Shown here: positions 55,161 through 64,000 of the stretch, in pieces
How positions within the stretch are numbered: the first letter of the stretch is position 1
How the letters are laid out: each line of letters opens with the position of its first letter
From: an uncultured Duncaniella sp.
GTDB lineage: Bacteria; Bacteroidota; Bacteroidia; Bacteroidales; Muribaculaceae
NCBI RefSeq assembly: GCF_910577345.1
Contig: NZ_CAJTMT010000003.1
Span: 124,001-188,000, forward strand
Direction of reading: 5' to 3'
DNA length: 64,000 nucleotides
Notes under the pieces: generated by a model
Seen by the model: only the letters and a program-made list of their open reading frames with translations
Told to the model about the DNA's origin: nothing
The model's database searches: none
Position numbers and translations under genes: made by a program

Positions 55161-56609
55161 ATGAAATTCAAAATGATATTTTTCAGCCTGCTCGCATGGC
55201 TTCCGGGCTTCATCTGTGGCGCACGGGCGCAGAAGCCGGTGGAGGACCCACGCGAGCTCGTTATCTATCAGGTCATGGTGGCCTCTTTTCAGCATTCGCC
55301 CGACGGCGCTCCCGGCTACAAGGCTATGTGGGGACCTGACGATGCGATGAAAAACGGCAACCTGCGCGGAATCATCAACTCTCTCGACCACATCAAAAGC
55401 CTCGGAGCCAACGCTCTGTGGATGACTCCCATCTTCGACAGTTCGACGGCTGAAGGTGGCGAGAAGCTTCAGGCCACAGGATATTTCACCAACGATTATT
55501 TCAAGATAGACCCGCATTTCGGCACCGAGGCCGACCTCCGCGAACTCGTCGACAAGGCCCATCAGCGTGGAATCCATGTCATCCTCGACGGTGTCTTCGG
55601 TCATCACGGCGGCGTGACAACTCCCTCACCCGGTGGCCACAGAATCCACTCGGAACGCGTGTTCAGCGACCGTGGGGAACAGGGTGGCACAGGCAACGTG
55701 GCCTATCCGCAGTCGCTCGACTATTTCAAGGAACTTGCCACCTATTATATAGAAAACTTCGACATTGACGGATGGCGTCTCGACCAGGCATATCAAGCCA
55801 CACAAGGTGGCCACAATTACTGGACCGAAATCCGCGCTGCCGTCGATTCGGTCTGCGCCGCCCGGAAAGCTCGTGGTGAACAATGGGGCACCCTCGGCTA
55901 TATGGTCGGTGAGGACTGGGGCACGGCCGACGTCATCAACAAGGGTGTCTACAAGGACGGCGGTCTCGTCAGCGCCTTTGACTTCGATGGCAAGGAGCTC
56001 ATCAGCGGCCCCATGCAGGAAATTGGTTCTGAGGGACTTGAAAACGGATGGAATGACGTAATCACCGTCCTCTCTCCCCCGACATCCCGCGGTTATCTCA
56101 ACGATTCCGTGCAGCCGAATCTCTTCCTCTCAAACCACGATGGCTACCGTCTGGCCGACCATTTTGATACGGCTGACCCACATTTTTATCAGAAACTTAT
56201 GACCCGCCACGCCATCCTCGCAGCTTATTCCGGTCCTGTCACGCTATATTACGGTGATGAATTTGCCGACCTCAGCCGCGATTCCAAGGGTGCGCAGAAG
56301 GACAATATCGCCCGCACGACAGGCCATCTCTCTCCGCGCAACAAAGAGGAAAAAGCCCTGAGCAAATACATTTCCAAGGCAATGAAATTCCGCGCAGAGA
56401 ATCCTGCGATGTGGCGCGGAAAGGCTCAATTCCACACCCTCTCCCCCACTCCTGACACCAATATACTCGTCGTCACGAAGACCGACGAGACCACCGGAAA
56501 CCAAGTGCTTGTCATCTTTAGTGACAATGACTATACCCTCCCCCTCCCTCAGACCGGAACAAGCGTAAAACTCAACGCCTGGGTCCCTGAATTCATCAAA
56601 ATCAAGTGA
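55161..56609 (+). CDS. Secreted GH13 alpha-amylase-family enzyme
   Basis: 482 residues from the ATG at 55161 (MKFKMIFFSLLAWLPGFICG signal peptide); a longer in-frame start at 54978 lies close to the tRNA palindrome and gives no signal. All four GH13 regions are intact: HVILDGVFGHHG, GWRLDQAY (nucleophile Asp), VGEDWG (acid/base Glu) and FLSNHD. It should cut alpha-glucans in the periplasm or outside the cell. It contrasts with the degenerate GH13 at 2722-4434. Confidence 0.9.
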   Translation: MKFKMIFFSLLAWLPGFICGARAQKPVEDPRELVIYQVMVASFQHSPDGAPGYKAMWGPDDAMKNGNLRGIINSLDHIKSLGANALWMTPIFDSSTAEGGEKLQATGYFTNDYFKIDPHFGTEADLRELVDKAHQRGIHVILDGVFGHHGGVTTPSPGGHRIHSERVFSDRGEQGGTGNVAYPQSLDYFKELATYYIENFDIDGWRLDQAYQATQGGHNYWTEIRAAVDSVCAARKARGEQWGTLGYMVGEDWGTADVINKGVYKDGGLVSAFDFDGKELISGPMQEIGSEGLENGWNDVITVLSPPTSRGYLNDSVQPNLFLSNHDGYRLADHFDTADPHFYQKLMTRHAILAAYSGPVTLYYGDEFADLSRDSKGAQKDNIARTTGHLSPRNKEEKALSKYISKAMKFRAENPAMWRGKAQFHTLSPTPDTNILVVTKTDETTGNQVLVIFSDNDYTLPLPQTGTSVKLNAWVPEFIKIK

Positions 56610-56673
56610 CCTTCCGGTTTCATAGATTAAAATCCCACCATACGCAACTACCGTGCAGAATGGCGATTAGCTA

Positions 56674-56716
56674 ATGGATGGTGTTTACATTGCAAGCCAA
56701 TGTAAACGCCATCCAT
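56674..56716. terminator. Hairpin after the GH13 gene
   Basis: ATGGATGGTGTTTACATTG pairs with CAATGTAAACGCCATCCAT with one mismatch around CAAGC. Confidence 0.65.
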
Positions 56717-56800
56717 TCCGCATGGCAACCGGCAAGCTGCGAAGTCCAAATGATGATTCCATCACCAGCTTAAATGAAAATAACAAACGGGTAGTTATAT

Positions 56801-57216
56801 AGCAGCAGCGGTGCACTGGTAGCCCCGCATCGAGCGGTAGCGCAATGAAGCCCGCAGGGCGAAATTGCGCACCGCGAAGGTGTGGGGGGGTAAAGGTTAA
56901 TTTCCAACAATGGGCATCGAAGATGTCCGATAATAGCATCCCGTTACACCCTAAATCATCATCCATAAAATATACCAATTCCCAACACAACGAAAATTGG
57001 TATATTTGGTATTTTCCGCGACCCAGCTACGTCAATAATAATTTGAATTTCACAAAAATACAATACATCCGGCGGCGGGTTATTATCGGACATCTTCGAT
57101 GCCCGCTCTGGGACGACCGACAATCTACCCACACACCTTCGCGGTGACGCAATTTCGCCCTTCGGGCTTCATTGCATCGCCGCTCGATGCGGGGCTATGA
57201 CCGCAACGCTGCTCCG
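56801..57216. repeat. Roughly 410-bp structured inverted repeat without a gene
   Basis: Arms of about 113 nt (56822-56934 and 57082-57195) are imperfect inverted copies, with weaker pairing outside to about 56801 and 57216. Each arm itself contains a small hairpin (GCGCAAT ... GCCC-GGGC ... ATTGCGC). The 147-nt centre has another short inverted repeat (ATATACCAATT / AATTGGTATAT). No open frame fits. It resembles a palindromic repeat pair or a MITE. Confidence 0.75.
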
Positions 57217-57311
57217 CAGCTTACTGTCCGCCATCCGGTATGATATAATAACCGCTTGGTCAATTTCAGACTTTGTGGCGGGTCGATATTGAAGAGAATT
57301 TTTCCTCGCTT

Positions 57312-57355
57312 TTTGCATTATCGCACCTTTTTGGAGATTTGAGCTTGTAACTTTG
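57312..57355 (+). promoter_or_regulatory. Second copy of the shared upstream element plus -7 box
   Basis: The 23-nt block 57312-57334 is identical to 5380-5402, and TAACTTTG (57348-57355) follows. The downstream leader is pyrimidine-rich up to an ATG at 57434, as at the first locus. Confidence 0.5.
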
Positions 57356-57433
57356 CATCAGAAACTTCACCATTCCCCCTATCACGCATCCCTCAAAAAC
57401 CGAATCTCTAACCTCCAACTCCCTCCTCAGACC

Positions 57434-57733
57434 ATGAAACACGCCTATTTCCCGCGCTATTTCCAAGCCTTAAATCCTGAAATCACCCCTTTCTACGCTC
57501 CATTATGCACTCCGAGAGCAGGCGGTAGATTTCCTTCTCACGTCCGTCGAGCAGGGCAAGATGTGCATCCACAATTCGGCGGTCGCCACGCGCTGCCGGC
57601 CCAGTCTGCGAGGCGCCGGGGGTGTTCACCATCGCCTTGCGCAGAGTCTCTTCGAGCAAAGGACGCAACACGTCAAACGGCAGATTGTCCTTTGCAAGAA
57701 GCTCTGCGGCCAATGTCCACAAGTAGTTCGTGA
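57434..57733 (+). CDS. Short ORF of doubtful status behind the shared promoter
   Basis: 99 codons starting MKHAYFPRYFQALNPEITPF. Only about 17 codons lie outside the convergent DUF2520 gene; the rest reads antisense through its 3' end, so the annotated length is suspect. The promoter-like element and pyrimidine-rich leader are the reasons to keep it. It may be the stub of a gene cut off by rearrangement. No function is proposed. Confidence 0.25.
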   Translation: MKHAYFPRYFQALNPEITPFYAPLCTPRAGGRFPSHVRRAGQDVHPQFGGRHALPAQSARRRGCSPSPCAESLRAKDATRQTADCPLQEALRPMSTSSS

Positions 57734-58259
57734 AATTGCAGGCAAACACAGCGGCCACATGCATCTTTTTGCGTGTCTCGCTGTCGGCATGATAGACAGA
57801 CTTGAACAGCACCGACGCGAAACGCCTTATCTCCTCCTCCACCTGCGGCGAAAAACCTTCGATAAAAAGCGGAACCTCAGCCACATCCAGCTCAACACCT
57901 TTCGAGAATGTCTGCAAAGGATAGAACACTCCATGGCGCTCAGAAGCCCCCGCAAGTGCCTCCATCCCCACCGAGCCTGAGGTGTGAAGCACAAGAGCAC
58001 CGGTCCGTGGCAGTGAGTCAACAACAGCAGTGATGGCATCGTCGGCCACACTGATAAGATAGATGTCGGCATCATTCACAATCTCTTCAAGGCTGCCTGC
58101 AGCGACCGCCCCGGGAATACGGGAAGCAAGCGCAGAGGCCGACTCAAGGCTACGGCTGCAGACTTGGACTATATCTCCGGCACCTGCAAAAAAAAGAGCC
58201 GGAGCGATATGTGAGGCCACATTTCCCGCTCCGACAATTACTATCTTCGGTTTTGTCAT
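57483..58259 (-). CDS. Rossmann-fold DUF2520 oxidoreductase-like protein
   Basis: 258 residues. The N-terminal NAD(P)-binding glycine motif IVIVGAGNVASHIAPAL is followed by SVADDAI and HTSGSVGMEAL. The DUF2520 C-terminal helical domain has FYPLQTFSKG, HVAAVFACNFTNYL and GPAARGD. Family members resemble ProC/F420-dependent NADP oxidoreductases but lack an assigned reaction. It precedes, by 8 bp on the same strand, nothing but the doubtful ORF region; the nitroreductase gene is immediately upstream. Confidence 0.85.
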   Translation of the reverse strand: MTKPKIVIVGAGNVASHIAPALFFAGAGDIVQVCSRSLESASALASRIPGAVAAGSLEEIVNDADIYLISVADDAITAVVDSLPRTGALVLHTSGSVGMEALAGASERHGVFYPLQTFSKGVELDVAEVPLFIEGFSPQVEEEIRRFASVLFKSVYHADSETRKKMHVAAVFACNFTNYLWTLAAELLAKDNLPFDVLRPLLEETLRKAMVNTPGASQTGPAARGDRRIVDAHLALLDGREKEIYRLLSECIMERRKG

Positions 58260-58267
58260 AAACTATA

Positions 58268-58792
58268 TCAGAATTTTCCGATGTGGACATTCTCCCACTT
58301 GAGCTTTTCAACATCCTGCGGCTTGCGCTGCTCATCCTTATGGCCGAATGTCAGGATGCAGACCACAGGACAGGTCTCCGGAATCCCGAGCGCCTCACGG
58401 ACATACTCATCGGAAGGTGTGCCATCGGCCGCAAAACGGTCACGGACCTGAATCCAGCATGAACCGAGACCAAGGGCGGCAGCCTGCAACTGCATGAAAG
58501 AAGCTGCGACAGACGCATCCTCAATCCAAGGCTCAGTGGCAGTCGAATCAACGGCAACCACCACAGCAAGCGGACATTTGGCAATCGGTCCGGCTCCCAT
58601 GGCCTTACACTGGCTAAGACGCAGAAGCATATCGGCATCCTCGACCACGACAAACTGCCATGCACGCGAACTTTTTGATGTCGGAGCAAGGAGACCCGCT
58701 TCAAGTATGAGCTTCACATCTTCGGGATCAATCTTGTCGGATGTGTAACGGCGTATGCTGCGGCGATCGATAAGGAGCTGATGAAAATCCAT
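58268..58792 (-). CDS. Nitroreductase-family protein
   Basis: 174 residues. FMN-binding motifs: RRSIRRYTSD at the N-terminus, LLAPTSKSSRAWQFVVVED and GLGSCWIQVRDRF near 110. It uses NAD(P)H to reduce nitro compounds, quinones or similar; the physiological substrate is unknown. It lies 8 bp upstream of the DUF2520 gene, so the two are probably co-transcribed. Confidence 0.9.
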   Translation of the reverse strand: MDFHQLLIDRRSIRRYTSDKIDPEDVKLILEAGLLAPTSKSSRAWQFVVVEDADMLLRLSQCKAMGAGPIAKCPLAVVVAVDSTATEPWIEDASVAASFMQLQAAALGLGSCWIQVRDRFAADGTPSDEYVREALGIPETCPVVCILTFGHKDEQRKPQDVEKLKWENVHIGKF

Positions 58793-58856
58793 TGGAGGAA
58801 CAGGTATTTAAAACAAATGAGAGGTAAAAATAATCTTGAATAAAAATGAGAGACAA

Positions 58857-59810
58857 TCAGCGGCGGCAGACCCACACACTCGGATAACGGTCCGAAAGCG
58901 AACCGGCAAGCGCACGGGCTTCGTTGATGGTCGATGCTGAGGCGGCATAGATTCTATAGTTGCCTTCCATCTCGATGATGCGGAGCGAATCGTCGGCCAT
59001 CTGAGCGATGTGGCGACGAGCTGTCTTTTCATTCGGGAACGATGCGACAACAAGAAGATAGCGTCCGGGCTCTTCGGCATCAGCGACCATGCTTTCAGCC
59101 TCCTGCGGAGCAGCCGTCTCCACCTCTGCCGGTGGCATCGCGATATTGAGCAGAATCTCACGCGAAACGGAAACGGTCGAATCAATCACACGCTCGATGT
59201 GGGTGCTGATACCGGTGTCAAGCGAAGCGAAATTGACGCGCGGACCGTTCACAAGACTTGTGGTCGAGTAAAGTATTCCCAGACCGACCATGACAGCCAC
59301 AATGGAAGCCACAATCTTCAACGGGAAGGGAATCACTACCGGCTGACGGTCAGCACGAGCAACCTTCTCCTCCTCATCATCGTTGAATCCGAGACGATTT
59401 ATCGCCAGAGGCTGAAGACCATCAAGAGCGCGAAGCGGCAGAGAATCCATTGCAGGCTCGAAGACCGGAAGATCCGTATTGCTATCCTGACGGAAAACGC
59501 CGAGACGGCCGATATGAACCTCGCCCGACATGCGCATCTGATGCAACAAGGATGCAAGGCCATTGTCAAGGGCAGAACGCGCGGCCTCGATGCTTATACC
59601 CTCACGGCGCGAGATGCTGCCAAGGAGGAGAGCGTCGTTATGGCGTACTTCCGGATTGAAGCCGAGACTGCGCGACGGCGGGAGGAAAATCCCTGCCGAC
59701 GCATCATAGCGGGCAGCTTCATGGTTAATCATGAAAGCACCGAAACCGGGCACCACGACACAATCATGGTGCATCAGAAGATATTCTATATGTTGCGCTA
59801 TGTCAATCAC
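58857..59810 (-). CDS. HU-CCDC81-like / SPOR-domain membrane protein
   Basis: 317 residues. The N-terminal 125 residues match the paired HU-like (HU-CCDC81) domains common in Bacteroidetes: HHDCVVVPGFGAFMINHE, then FNPEVRHNDALL. A single membrane helix lies at about 165-185 (LKIVASIVAVMVGLGIL), and a C-terminal SPOR-type domain (about 240-315, RYLLVVASFPNEKTARRH) probably binds peptidoglycan septal glycans. Thus cytosolic and periplasmic ends are linked across the inner membrane, suggesting a division or nucleoid-anchoring role (inference). Confidence 0.85.
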   Translation of the reverse strand: MIDIAQHIEYLLMHHDCVVVPGFGAFMINHEAARYDASAGIFLPPSRSLGFNPEVRHNDALLLGSISRREGISIEAARSALDNGLASLLHQMRMSGEVHIGRLGVFRQDSNTDLPVFEPAMDSLPLRALDGLQPLAINRLGFNDDEEEKVARADRQPVVIPFPLKIVASIVAVMVGLGILYSTTSLVNGPRVNFASLDTGISTHIERVIDSTVSVSREILLNIAMPPAEVETAAPQEAESMVADAEEPGRYLLVVASFPNEKTARRHIAQMADDSLRIIEMEGNYRIYAASASTINEARALAGSLSDRYPSVWVCRR

Positions 59811-60148
59811 AATGCAAAGTTACTAAACTTCCACCATCCCTGCAAGCCCCCACCCCAAAAATCACCTACCGAAAAAAGTGTGTAGAGTCCAACAGCAAAT
59901 GCAAAGTTAAGCGATTTTTCTCGATGATTGCTTAACTTTGCATTTGCTGTTGGACTCTACAATTCAACGTTAATCAATAGACCTCCTACTTTTTGCTTAT
60001 CATCATTTTAATGATTTAAAGAACTTATATGGTTTTTTCGGTTTCTGCTTTTTTCTTTTTACAAAAAAATAACTTGCGCACCAAAAAAATTAAGGCCCAC
60101 AAGTTACAATTCACTATGATTTAGCCACTTACATTTTTAGTATTGTCG
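59811..60148. other. Gap with a perfect 31-bp inverted repeat
   Basis: AT-rich, no gene. Arms 59882-59912 and 59930-59960 are exact inverted copies (GTAGAGTCCAACAGCAAATG at the outer side) with a 17-nt loop. It lies between the 5' end of the HU/SPOR gene and the 3' end of the mannosidase operon, both on the minus strand, and probably terminates the latter. Nothing else stands out at 59961-60148. Confidence 0.65.
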
Positions 60149-61612
60149 TCAGAAGATGCTGTTAAGGAGGTCGATTTTACCCTCATTGACAAGTTTGAGG
60201 ATTAGCTCTCCGAAAAGAGTGTTTTGCCATGCAAACCAGGGTCGGGTGAAATTGGCGGGGTTATCTTTGTGGAATGATTCATGCATGAATCCGGTATCGG
60301 CATCAGTTTCCATGAGCATTTTCACACATTCTTTTATCTCTCCATCATCGGTAGAGGTGAAAGCTTTCATCATTATACTCATGGGCCATATCATATCGTA
60401 GCCGATGTGCGGGCCACCTATACCTTCGCCGGCACTTCCTTTGAAGAAATAAGGATTGGCGTCGCTCCACACGAAGCGGCGTGTATTCTGATAAACCGGA
60501 TCATTGACATCCACATCACCGAGATATGGCATGGCAATAAGACTCGGGACATTGGCATCGTCCATCAGCAGATGATTACCGAAGCCATCGACCTCAAAAG
60601 CATAAATCTCCCCATATTGGGGATGGTTGTAGACGGCATAGGTCCTCAATGCTGTCTCAACCTCATCGGCAAGCGCATCACACTCAGATGCCAGATCATC
60701 CCTACCATTCACTTTCATCAGAATCTTCGCTGATTTGCGCAGACTGGAGACCGCAAAAAAGTTGGATGGTATGAGAAACTGAAAAGTCGTCGCATCGTCA
60801 GAGGGGCGGAAGGCTGACGCAATGAGACCTACCGGCTTCACGGGGTTACCGAGACCATCGTTGGTCATCGTGTCGAGCGCACGCTCCGTCACACGCTGAA
60901 ACTTATAGGCCCCTACCCCGTCCTTGCGCTGCTGCGCGCGGAAAGTCGAAAGGACGTTGGCAATCGCCCGCAACCATTCATCACCGAATATACTTGCATC
61001 TCCGGTTTCAAGCCAATATTGATAGGCCAAGCGAATCGGGTAGCACAGTGAATCAATCTCCCACTTGCGTTCATGAAGCTCCGGCCTCATGTCTGTCATG
61101 TCCGTCATCCAATGGCCGTCAGGGATAGCACCATCGTTGAAGGCATTGGCATACGGATCAATATTGATACACTTGAACTGGCGGAGGATAACCCCTGCGA
61201 GCATCCGCTGAAGCTCCTTGTCGGATTTGGCAAGCTGAACGTATGGCCACACTTGAGCGCCCGAGTCACGAAGCCACATGGCATGAATGTCGCCAGTATA
61301 TACAAATGTATCAGGCTCACCATTCTCTCCGGTCCGATAGTGCACAGTCGTGTCGAGAGTATTCGGAAAGCAATTTGTGAACATCCACACAAGTTTCGGA
61401 TTTTTCAGCAGTTTACTGACGCGCTTAATCTCGGCTTCGACAGCCTTCGACTTGAAAAGGCGATCGGGCTCGGCCGGACGGTTGTCAGTTTTTATAGCAT
61501 CTGCCGCACAGACATTGCGCGGGAGCGACAGATTTGCGCCTAAGGTGTCAAAAGAGCCGAAAAGGGTGGCGGACAGAGCCGCCACACCGAAATATTTCAA
61601 TACTTGATTCAT
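60149..61612 (-). CDS. GH125 exo-alpha-1,6-mannosidase
   Basis: 487 residues with a signal peptide-like start (VLKYFGVAALSATLFGSF). GH125 features: FTNCFPNTLDTTVHY, YTGDIHAMWLRDSGAQVWPY, HWMTDMTDMRPELHERKWEI with the proposed acid Glu, and GIGGPHIGYDMIWPMSIMMK. The family removes alpha-1,6-linked mannose from N-glycans or yeast mannan without metal. The start overlaps the end of the GH92 gene by 4 bp. Confidence 0.92.
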   Translation of the reverse strand: MNQVLKYFGVAALSATLFGSFDTLGANLSLPRNVCAADAIKTDNRPAEPDRLFKSKAVEAEIKRVSKLLKNPKLVWMFTNCFPNTLDTTVHYRTGENGEPDTFVYTGDIHAMWLRDSGAQVWPYVQLAKSDKELQRMLAGVILRQFKCINIDPYANAFNDGAIPDGHWMTDMTDMRPELHERKWEIDSLCYPIRLAYQYWLETGDASIFGDEWLRAIANVLSTFRAQQRKDGVGAYKFQRVTERALDTMTNDGLGNPVKPVGLIASAFRPSDDATTFQFLIPSNFFAVSSLRKSAKILMKVNGRDDLASECDALADEVETALRTYAVYNHPQYGEIYAFEVDGFGNHLLMDDANVPSLIAMPYLGDVDVNDPVYQNTRRFVWSDANPYFFKGSAGEGIGGPHIGYDMIWPMSIMMKAFTSTDDGEIKECVKMLMETDADTGFMHESFHKDNPANFTRPWFAWQNTLFGELILKLVNEGKIDLLNSIF

Positions 61613-63909
61613 TTTACTGCCAGTTTCTTTACATCGTTGGAGAATGAATACGGGAATGCCGACGGATGTGTACCGCGACCGGTATTGGGTGCCGATGCCA
61701 TCTTGAAATCTATATCACCACCGGCTGTCAGCTCCTTGTGAGTGAAATAATTACGTTTATGCTTATGTCCATTTAGAATCACGTCATCCACATAGCGGTT
61801 GATCCGGCTATTGTCAGCCGCCGTAATCTTCACCGTCTTGCCGTTCTCAAGATTAAGAACCATATTTTTGAAACACGGTGTGCCGATGACATATTCGTCC
61901 GTGCCCGGGCAAACCGGATAGAAGCCCATAGCAGAGAAAACATACCAGGCAGAGGTCTGACCGTTGTCCTCGTCACCGCAATAACCGTCGGGGGTGGCAA
62001 AATACATCTTGTCCATGACATCACGCACCCAATACTGCGTCTTCCAAGGCTGTCCGGAGTAATTATAGAGATAGAGCATGTGTTGGATCGGCTGATTGCC
62101 ATGAGCATAATTTCCCATGTTCATTATCTGCATCTCACGGATTTCGTGGATGACACTGCCATAATAGCTCTCATCAAACACCGGCGGGACATTCATCACA
62201 GAGTCAAGCATATTGTTGAACTCATCGCGTCCACCAATAAGATCTATAAGGCCCTGCGGATCATGGAATACCGACCACGAGTAGTGCCAGCTATTACCCT
62301 CGGTGAAAGCATCGCCCCACTTCAGAGGATTGAACGGAGCCTGAAACGAACCGTCCTCGTTGCGTCCGCGCATAAGCTTGTGTTCCGCATCGAAAAGGTT
62401 CTTATAGTTCATGGCCCGCTGTGCATATATCTTCAGCTCTTTTTCCGGCTTGTTGAGGGCCTTTCCGAACTTATATATACACCAGTCATCATAGGCATAT
62501 TCAAGTGTGCGTGCCGCATTCTCTTTGATTCCGACATTGTAGGGAACATAACCGAGTTTGTTGTAATACTCATGTCCGAGACGGCCGGTGGACGGAACAC
62601 TCGGATGAACTGCATTAGCGCCATGTGTCACAGCCTCCCAAAGCGTCTCGGCGTCATAGCCGCGCAGACCTTTGAGATAAGCGTCGGCCACAACCGATGC
62701 GGAGTTGTTGCCCACCATACAACCTCTGTGACCGGGGCTTGCCCATTCAGGAAGGAAACCGCTTTCCTTGTAGGCATTCACAAGACCGTCCTGCATCTTG
62801 GCATTCATTGAAGGATACATGAGATTGAGGAAAGGGAAAAGACAGCGGAATGTATCCCAGAAACCTGTATCGGTAAACATATAACCTGCAAGCACCTTGC
62901 CATTGTAAGGGCTGTAGTGCACCACGTTGCCCTCAGCATCAATCTCGTAGAAGCTGCGCGGGAAAAGTACCGAACGGTAAAGGCAGGAATAGAACGTCCG
63001 CAGCCTGTCAATGTCGGTATCCTCAACATCAATGCGTCCGAGGACTTCGTTCCATGTCTCACGGGCCTTCCCTTTCACCGTCTCGAAGTCGTCATTTCCA
63101 AGCTCCTTAAGGTTGATCTCCGCCTGCTCGGGGCTGATGAATGAAGAGGCGACACGGGCGTTGACAATCTCACCTCTGCGGGTCTTGAAACCGATGATCG
63201 CACCTGCATGTGAAGCCTCCGCAGAAACCGATGATGCGTCAATCTTACCGTCAGTCACTGATGCGGTGTAGGTGAAAGGCTTGTCAAACTCAATCACAAA
63301 GTAATTCTTGAAATTCTCAGGGACACCGCCATTGTTTTTGGTAGTGTAGCCAACGATTTTGTTTTCACCGGAGATTACTGTGACCGACGAGCCATTGTCA
63401 AGCGCATCGACAACGACGTATGATCCGTCACACTCCGGAAAAGTGAAGCGGAAGATTGCCGCACGTTCTGTCGGAGTAATCTCGGTCACAACATCATGCT
63501 CCGCGAGATATGCGCGGTAATAGTAAGGCGTGGCAACCTCGGCCTTGTGTGAGAACCAGCTCGCACGCTCATCCTCATCAAATACCGGTTTGCCTGTGAC
63601 GGGCATGATGACGAACTGCGCATAGTCATTAATCCAGGGACTGGGCTGATGCGTCTGTTTGAAACCGCGCAACTTGTCGGCATCATAAGTATAGGCCCAT
63701 CCGTCGCCCATCTTGCCGGTCTGGGGTGTCCAGAAATTCATGCCCCACGGAAGGGCTACAGCCGGATAAGTGTTACCGGTTGAAAGCGAGTGTTTCGACT
63801 GCGACCCGACAAGGGTATTTACATAATCTACAGGCGACTCCACCGCCATTACGTCGGTGACCATACCGGTCACCAACGCTATGATTGCAGATGCTATATA
63901 TCTCTTCAT
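61609..63909 (-). CDS. GH92 alpha-mannosidase
   Basis: 766 residues with signal peptide (MKRYIASAIIALVTGMVTDV). GH92 motifs: NTYPAVALPWGMNFWTPQTG, HQPSPWINDYAQF, HRGCMVGNNSASVVAD, NMGNYAHGNQPIQHMLYLY and GYCGDEDNGQTSAWYVFSAM, the last containing the catalytic acid region. A Ca2+-dependent inverting exo-mannosidase acting on alpha-1,2/1,3-mannosides. It pairs with GH125 for stepwise mannan or N-glycan trimming in the periplasm. Confidence 0.95.
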   Translation of the reverse strand: MKRYIASAIIALVTGMVTDVMAVESPVDYVNTLVGSQSKHSLSTGNTYPAVALPWGMNFWTPQTGKMGDGWAYTYDADKLRGFKQTHQPSPWINDYAQFVIMPVTGKPVFDEDERASWFSHKAEVATPYYYRAYLAEHDVVTEITPTERAAIFRFTFPECDGSYVVVDALDNGSSVTVISGENKIVGYTTKNNGGVPENFKNYFVIEFDKPFTYTASVTDGKIDASSVSAEASHAGAIIGFKTRRGEIVNARVASSFISPEQAEINLKELGNDDFETVKGKARETWNEVLGRIDVEDTDIDRLRTFYSCLYRSVLFPRSFYEIDAEGNVVHYSPYNGKVLAGYMFTDTGFWDTFRCLFPFLNLMYPSMNAKMQDGLVNAYKESGFLPEWASPGHRGCMVGNNSASVVADAYLKGLRGYDAETLWEAVTHGANAVHPSVPSTGRLGHEYYNKLGYVPYNVGIKENAARTLEYAYDDWCIYKFGKALNKPEKELKIYAQRAMNYKNLFDAEHKLMRGRNEDGSFQAPFNPLKWGDAFTEGNSWHYSWSVFHDPQGLIDLIGGRDEFNNMLDSVMNVPPVFDESYYGSVIHEIREMQIMNMGNYAHGNQPIQHMLYLYNYSGQPWKTQYWVRDVMDKMYFATPDGYCGDEDNGQTSAWYVFSAMGFYPVCPGTDEYVIGTPCFKNMVLNLENGKTVKITAADNSRINRYVDDVILNGHKHKRNYFTHKELTAGGDIDFKMASAPNTGRGTHPSAFPYSFSNDVKKLAVK

Positions 63910-64000
63910 TACTTGTTATCCTTATTTTTATTGTCAAGCATTTTGATAAAGTAACCTCCGACCACGGCACGGGCCTTGAAACCACGGCGGTTCTGACTGT
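63909..64000 (-). CDS. 3' end of an upstream gene of the mannosidase operon (truncated)
   Basis: About 30 codons end RRGFKARAVVGGYFIKML plus a Lys/Asn-rich tail. The TAA shares one base with the GH92 start codon (TAATG), so the gene is in the same operon. The ARAVVGGYFIKML ending suggests another secreted glycosidase-like protein, but the fragment is too short for a family call. Confidence 0.55.
   Translation of the reverse strand, partial: SQNRRGFKARAVVGGYFIKMLDNKNKDNK

Overview
The window looks like a chromosomal segment of a gut Bacteroidales bacterium, probably close to Muribaculaceae. The signs are Bacteroidetes-type promoters (TTTG, about 20 nt, then TAnnTTTG), an UpxY-headed capsule locus, BT_3928-like and DUF1599 genes, GH92/GH125/GH13 enzymes, HU-CCDC81/SPOR proteins and few Shine-Dalgarno sequences. 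Backbone genes have moderate GC; the capsule block (about 11.2-23.5 kb) is clearly AT-richer. Gene calls rest on reading protein motifs by eye; no database search was run.

Layout. 0-11 kb: the 3' end of a tannase-like esterase, a Bcr/CflA-type efflux pump, a MalS-like GH13 protein whose catalytic motifs are degenerate, a LuxR-type regulator, a repeat-bearing protein of unknown function, and a sensor kinase/response regulator pair divergent from a PiT phosphate transporter. 11-29.4 kb: a surface-polysaccharide locus. It has an apparent invertible promoter, a long leader with a hairpin, an UpxY-type antiterminator, flippase, polymerase, glycosyltransferases, a pyruvyltransferase with an Fe-S partner, an acetyltransferase, a secreted GH16 enzyme and a WecG/TagA transferase. 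dTDP-rhamnose genes (rfbA, C, D, B) and a UDP-sugar dehydrogenase follow. A GxxExxY nuclease-like gene, framed by inverted repeats, sits between rfbA and rfbC. 29.6-43.6 kb, mostly minus strand: cobalamin adenosyltransferase, an ABC ATPase, pgk, nhaA, a DoxX-like membrane protein, DUF1599, a TPR protein and gyrA, then clpC on the plus strand.

43.8-64 kb: tRNA-Ser, an FKBP isomerase, a Nudix hydrolase, flavodoxin, a P-loop kinase-like protein, fructose-bisphosphate aldolase and a DEAD-box helicase. Next is a cobalamin-riboswitch operon (small Cys-rich ORF, frameshifted SLC13 transporter, MetE-like protein without zinc ligands). Then an M48 peptidase, an esterase, tRNA-Gln, an intact-looking GH13 amylase, a roughly 410-bp structured inverted repeat, a DUF2520 oxidoreductase, a nitroreductase, an HU/SPOR protein and a GH125-GH92 alpha-mannosidase operon.

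The most unusual pattern is a dispersed palindromic repeat family. The 37-nt arm that forms intergenic palindromes near 1.1 kb and 34.4 kb also brackets the GxxExxY gene. Other points are the capsule promoter switch, the B12-controlled degenerate MetE paralogue, the degenerate MalS homologue, and an intergenic repeat absorbed in frame into the sugar dehydrogenase.
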